This document shows, piece after piece, positions 6,381-8,268 of a stretch of DNA of 8,268 bases. Under the pieces are notes generated by a model. The model saw nothing but the letters and a program-made list of their open reading frames with translations, made no database searches and was not told the origin of the DNA. The translations under genes and the position numbers were made by a program. Where the stretch lies: positions 1 through 8,268 of the forward strand of contig JAKAZX010000164.1 in assembly GCA_021826485.1 (NCBI GenBank), in the 5' to 3' direction. The DNA is from Pseudomonadota bacterium (GTDB taxonomy: Bacteria; Pseudomonadota; Alphaproteobacteria; Acetobacterales; Acetobacteraceae). The first letter of the stretch is position 1; each line of letters starts with the position of its first letter.

Positions 6381-7654
6381 CGTGCCGCCCGCAGCCGCGC
6401 CCAGTAGGCGAGGCGCTTGGCCACTTCGCGCTCGAACCCGCGCTCCACCGGGCGGTAGAGGGTGGGACGCTCCATGCCCTCGGGAAAGTAATTCTGGCCG
6501 GAGAAGGCATCCGCCGCGTCGTGATCGTAGCTGTAGCCCTTGCCGTAGCCGAGCCGTTTCATCAGCGAGGTCGGGGCGTTCAGGATGTGCGATGGCGGCA
6601 TCAGGCTTCCGGTGGCGCGCGCCGCCGCCTGGGCTTCCCCGAACGCGACATAGGCGGCGTTCGATTTGGGCGCGGTGCCCAGATACAACACCGCCTGCGC
6701 GATCGCCAGTTCGCCCTCCGGGCTGCCCAGCCGCTCATAGGCCTCCCACGCCGCCAGCGCCTGGCCGATGGCGGCGGGATCGGCGAGGCCGACATCCTCC
6801 ACCGCGAAGCGCACCAGCCGCCGGGCGACGTAGCGCGGGTCCTCCCCGCCGGCGAGCATCCGCGCGAACCAGTAGAGTGCGGCGTCGGCATCCGAGCCGC
6901 GCAGGGATTTGTGCAGGGCGGAGATCAGGTTGTAGTGCTCCTCCCGATCCCGGTCATAGAGGGCGGCGCGGCGGGCCAGCAGGTCCGCCAGGGCAGCGGC
7001 GTCGAGCGCGTCCGGCTGCTGCGGCACCGCGGCGATCTGCTCGACCATGTTCAGCAGGTAGCGCCCGTCGCCATCCGCCATCGCCCGCAGGCTCGCCCGC
7101 GCCTCCGGCGTCAGGGGCAGCGGTCCACCCAGCGCATCCTCCGCCCGCGCCAGCAACTGCTCCAGCGCCGCGTCATCCAGCCGCCGCAGCACCAGCACCT
7201 GACAGCGGGAGAGCAGGGCGCCGTTCAGCGCGAAGGACGGGTTTTCCGTGGTGGCGCCCACCAGGGTGATGGTGCCGGTTTCCACCACCGGCAGGAAGCC
7301 GTCCTGCTGGGCGCGGTTGAAGCGGTGGATCTCGTCCACGAACAGCAGCGTGCCGGCACCCCCGGCGCGCCGCCGCGCCGCCTCCTCGAACGTGCGCTTG
7401 AGGTCGGCGACGCCGGAGAACACCGCGGAAAGCTGCACGAAGGCGAGGCCGGCGCGGTCTGCCAGCAGCCGCGCGATGGTGGTCTTGCCGACCCCCGGCG
7501 GACCCCAGAGGATCAGCGAGGCGAGGCTGCCGCGCGCCAGCATGCGGGTGAGCGTGCCCTGCGGACCGACCAGATGGTCCTGGCCCACGACCTCATCGAG
7601 CGTGCGCGGGCGGAGCCGGTCGGCGAGCGGGGAGGGAGCGGACACGGTCTGCAT
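6377..7654 (-). CDS. rarA: Replication-associated recombination protein A (AAA+ ATPase)
   Basis: This is a 425-residue protein, within the normal RarA/MgsA range. It shows the N-terminal block PLADRLRPRTLDEVVGQDHL, Walker A GPPGVGKTT (residues 51-59), Walker B LLFVDEIHRFN (103-113), sensor 1 GATTENPSFALN (133-144), and the arginine-finger region LLSRC (R150). The C-terminal tetramerisation part has DADAALYWFARMLAGGEDP, YVARRLVRFAVEDVGLADP and the signature SHILNAPTSLMKRLGYGKGY. RarA is related to clamp-loader subunits and eukaryotic WRNIP1/Mgs1; it acts at stalled replication forks and gaps. It is the first gene of the six-gene minus-strand operon. Upstream in-frame codons offer no better start, and the nearest purine-rich stretch (GGA, about 10 bases before the ATG) is only a weak ribosome binding site. 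The 65 bases between its ATG and the upstream hairpin probably hold the operon promoter, but no convincing -35/-10 pair is visible. Confidence 0.96.
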   Translation of the reverse strand: MQTVSAPSPLADRLRPRTLDEVVGQDHLVGPQGTLTRMLARGSLASLILWGPPGVGKTTIARLLADRAGLAFVQLSAVFSGVADLKRTFEEAARRRAGGAGTLLFVDEIHRFNRAQQDGFLPVVETGTITLVGATTENPSFALNGALLSRCQVLVLRRLDDAALEQLLARAEDALGGPLPLTPEARASLRAMADGDGRYLLNMVEQIAAVPQQPDALDAAALADLLARRAALYDRDREEHYNLISALHKSLRGSDADAALYWFARMLAGGEDPRYVARRLVRFAVEDVGLADPAAIGQALAAWEAYERLGSPEGELAIAQAVLYLGTAPKSNAAYVAFGEAQAAARATGSLMPPSHILNAPTSLMKRLGYGKGYSYDHDAADAFSGQNYFPEGMERPTLYRPVERGFEREVAKRLAYWARLRAAR

Positions 7655-7719
7655 GTCGGCGATCCGGGGCGGCGGTGCAATCCCGGCCCGGAACCTGCCC
7701 CCGCATCCTCAGCCCAGCC

Positions 7720-7743
7720 CGCCGGCGCATCAATGCGCCGGCG
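7720..7743 (-). terminator. Perfect hairpin directly after the DUF3830 gene
   Basis: CGCCGGCGCAT (7720-7730) and ATGCGCCGGCG (7733-7743) are exact inverted repeats. In practice they form a 10-bp stem with a four-base loop. The repeat abuts the TAA stop codon (7744-7746) with no spacer, so it probably ends the DUF3830 transcript and separates it from rarA. There is no T-run after the stem, as is usual in very GC-rich genomes. An mRNA-protecting 3' end structure is an equally good reading. Confidence 0.65.
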
Positions 7744-8226
7744 TTAGCCGCCGAGGGCGCGGGCGATCTCCAGCGGCTTGGCGCCGTCAATGCGGATGCG
7801 CGCGCAGGCGGCGGCGAAGGCATCGAGCCCGTCGGTCATGCGGCCGAAGATGTTGCAGGGTGTCCAGCCGAGCGGGCCGAAGATGCGGCCGCCATCGGCG
7901 TAGAACATGCCGATCTCCCACAACTCCTCCGTCAGGCCCTTCATCATTCCGCGGGCCTGGTAGAACCACAGGCAGTCGCCGGCGACGGGAAAGCAGGTCT
8001 GGTTCTCGACCGGGATCGCCCGCGGGTCGAAATTCTGCGCCTCGGGCGGCAGGCCGAGCATGATCTCAGGCCCGGCGAACATGGCGTGCATCGCGGTGAT
8101 GCGCACCGGCTTCGCCAGGGCGTCCCAGATGGTCGCGCAGGTGCGCGGCGCCGCGTCGTCGTGCAACTGCACGAGGCCGCGCACGCCGCTGTCGAGAAAG
8201 GTGAAGGACAGAGCCCGTCCGGTCAT
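7744..8226 (-). CDS. DUF3830 family protein (cyclophilin-like fold), function unknown
   Basis: This is a 160-residue soluble protein with no signal peptide or membrane segment. It resembles DUF3830: an N-terminal strand pair (LSFTFLDSGVRGLVQL), then DDAAPRTCATIWDAL, a central HAMFAGPEIMLGLP block, PVENQTCFPVAGDCLWFYQ (residues 72-90), EIGMFYADGGRIFGPLGW (104-121) and TPCNIFGRMTDGL. Members have a cyclophilin-like beta-barrel but, as far as I know, no established enzymatic activity; several are encoded near amidohydrolases or transporters. The APRTC segment resembles the 'AP.t' segment shared with cyclophilin-fold proteins. The ATG at 8224-8226 is supported by a purine-rich GGGGGA about 10 bases upstream; the upstream region is cut off at base 8268, so whether it belongs to an operon cannot be seen. 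Codon use matches its neighbours. Family assignment is from recall of conserved blocks and is moderately sure. Confidence 0.75.
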   Translation of the reverse strand: MTGRALSFTFLDSGVRGLVQLHDDAAPRTCATIWDALAKPVRITAMHAMFAGPEIMLGLPPEAQNFDPRAIPVENQTCFPVAGDCLWFYQARGMMKGLTEELWEIGMFYADGGRIFGPLGWTPCNIFGRMTDGLDAFAAACARIRIDGAKPLEIARALGG

Positions 8227-8268
8227 GATCCGCGGTCCCCCGAATTTGGCTTACGTGGGGAGGTCGGA

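Noticed and set aside
6521..7747. A 408-codon plus-strand open frame opposite rarA
   Set aside because: It is antisense to a fully recognisable RarA with all AAA+ motifs. The predicted protein has no domain and an Arg/Gln/His-rich shadow composition.

Overview
This is a very GC-rich, densely packed bacterial window with strong G/C preference at third codon positions. It most likely comes from a bacteriochlorophyll-containing alphaproteobacterium. The evidence is a bacteriochlorophyll-type geranylgeranyl reductase (BchP), an alphaproteobacterial-type ATP12 assembly chaperone, and a rarA/rluC/atp12 neighbourhood familiar from that class. A photosynthetic or aerobic anoxygenic phototrophic member of the Acetobacteraceae/Rhodospirillales fits best; that placement is inference, since no rRNA or marker phylogeny is available here.

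Plus strand, 1-1538: the 3' part of bchP (the N-terminus lies outside the window) overlaps tspO by ATGA. This looks like the end of a photosynthesis gene cluster: the last steps that put the phytyl tail on bacteriochlorophyll, translationally coupled to a tetrapyrrole-binding membrane protein. Nothing further is coded on the plus strand.

Convergent junction, 1539-1820: this holds a 12-13 bp perfect hairpin (1558-1585). Beyond it, on the minus strand, is a small ORF of 28 codons (1609-1695) with a Shine-Dalgarno-like sequence, G or C at every third codon position and one hydrophobic segment. It is the most interesting unannotated item in the window.

Minus strand, 7654 down to 1821: six tightly packed genes are read in the order rarA (replication-associated AAA+ ATPase), rluC-type pseudouridine synthase, AsmA-like envelope protein, ATP12 chaperone, acylphosphatase, and a short DedA/VTT membrane protein. 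Four of the five junctions are 4-bp ATGA overlaps and the fifth is a 9-base gap with a good ribosome binding site, so this is almost certainly one operon. It mixes replication repair, ribosome modification, ATP synthase assembly and envelope lipid handling. The pairing of an AsmA-like protein with a DedA/VTT protein recalls the pairing of bridge lipid-transfer proteins with VTT scramblases in eukaryotes. The DedA protein appears to lack the two acidic residues known to be essential in E. coli YqjA.

Minus strand, 8226 down to 7744: a DUF3830 (cyclophilin-like fold) protein of unknown function ends directly at an 11-bp perfect hairpin (7720-7743), which separates it from rarA.

No tRNA, rRNA, CRISPR, insertion sequence or phage gene was seen. 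Most of the window is ordinary chromosomal housekeeping; no clearly new multi-gene system is evident.
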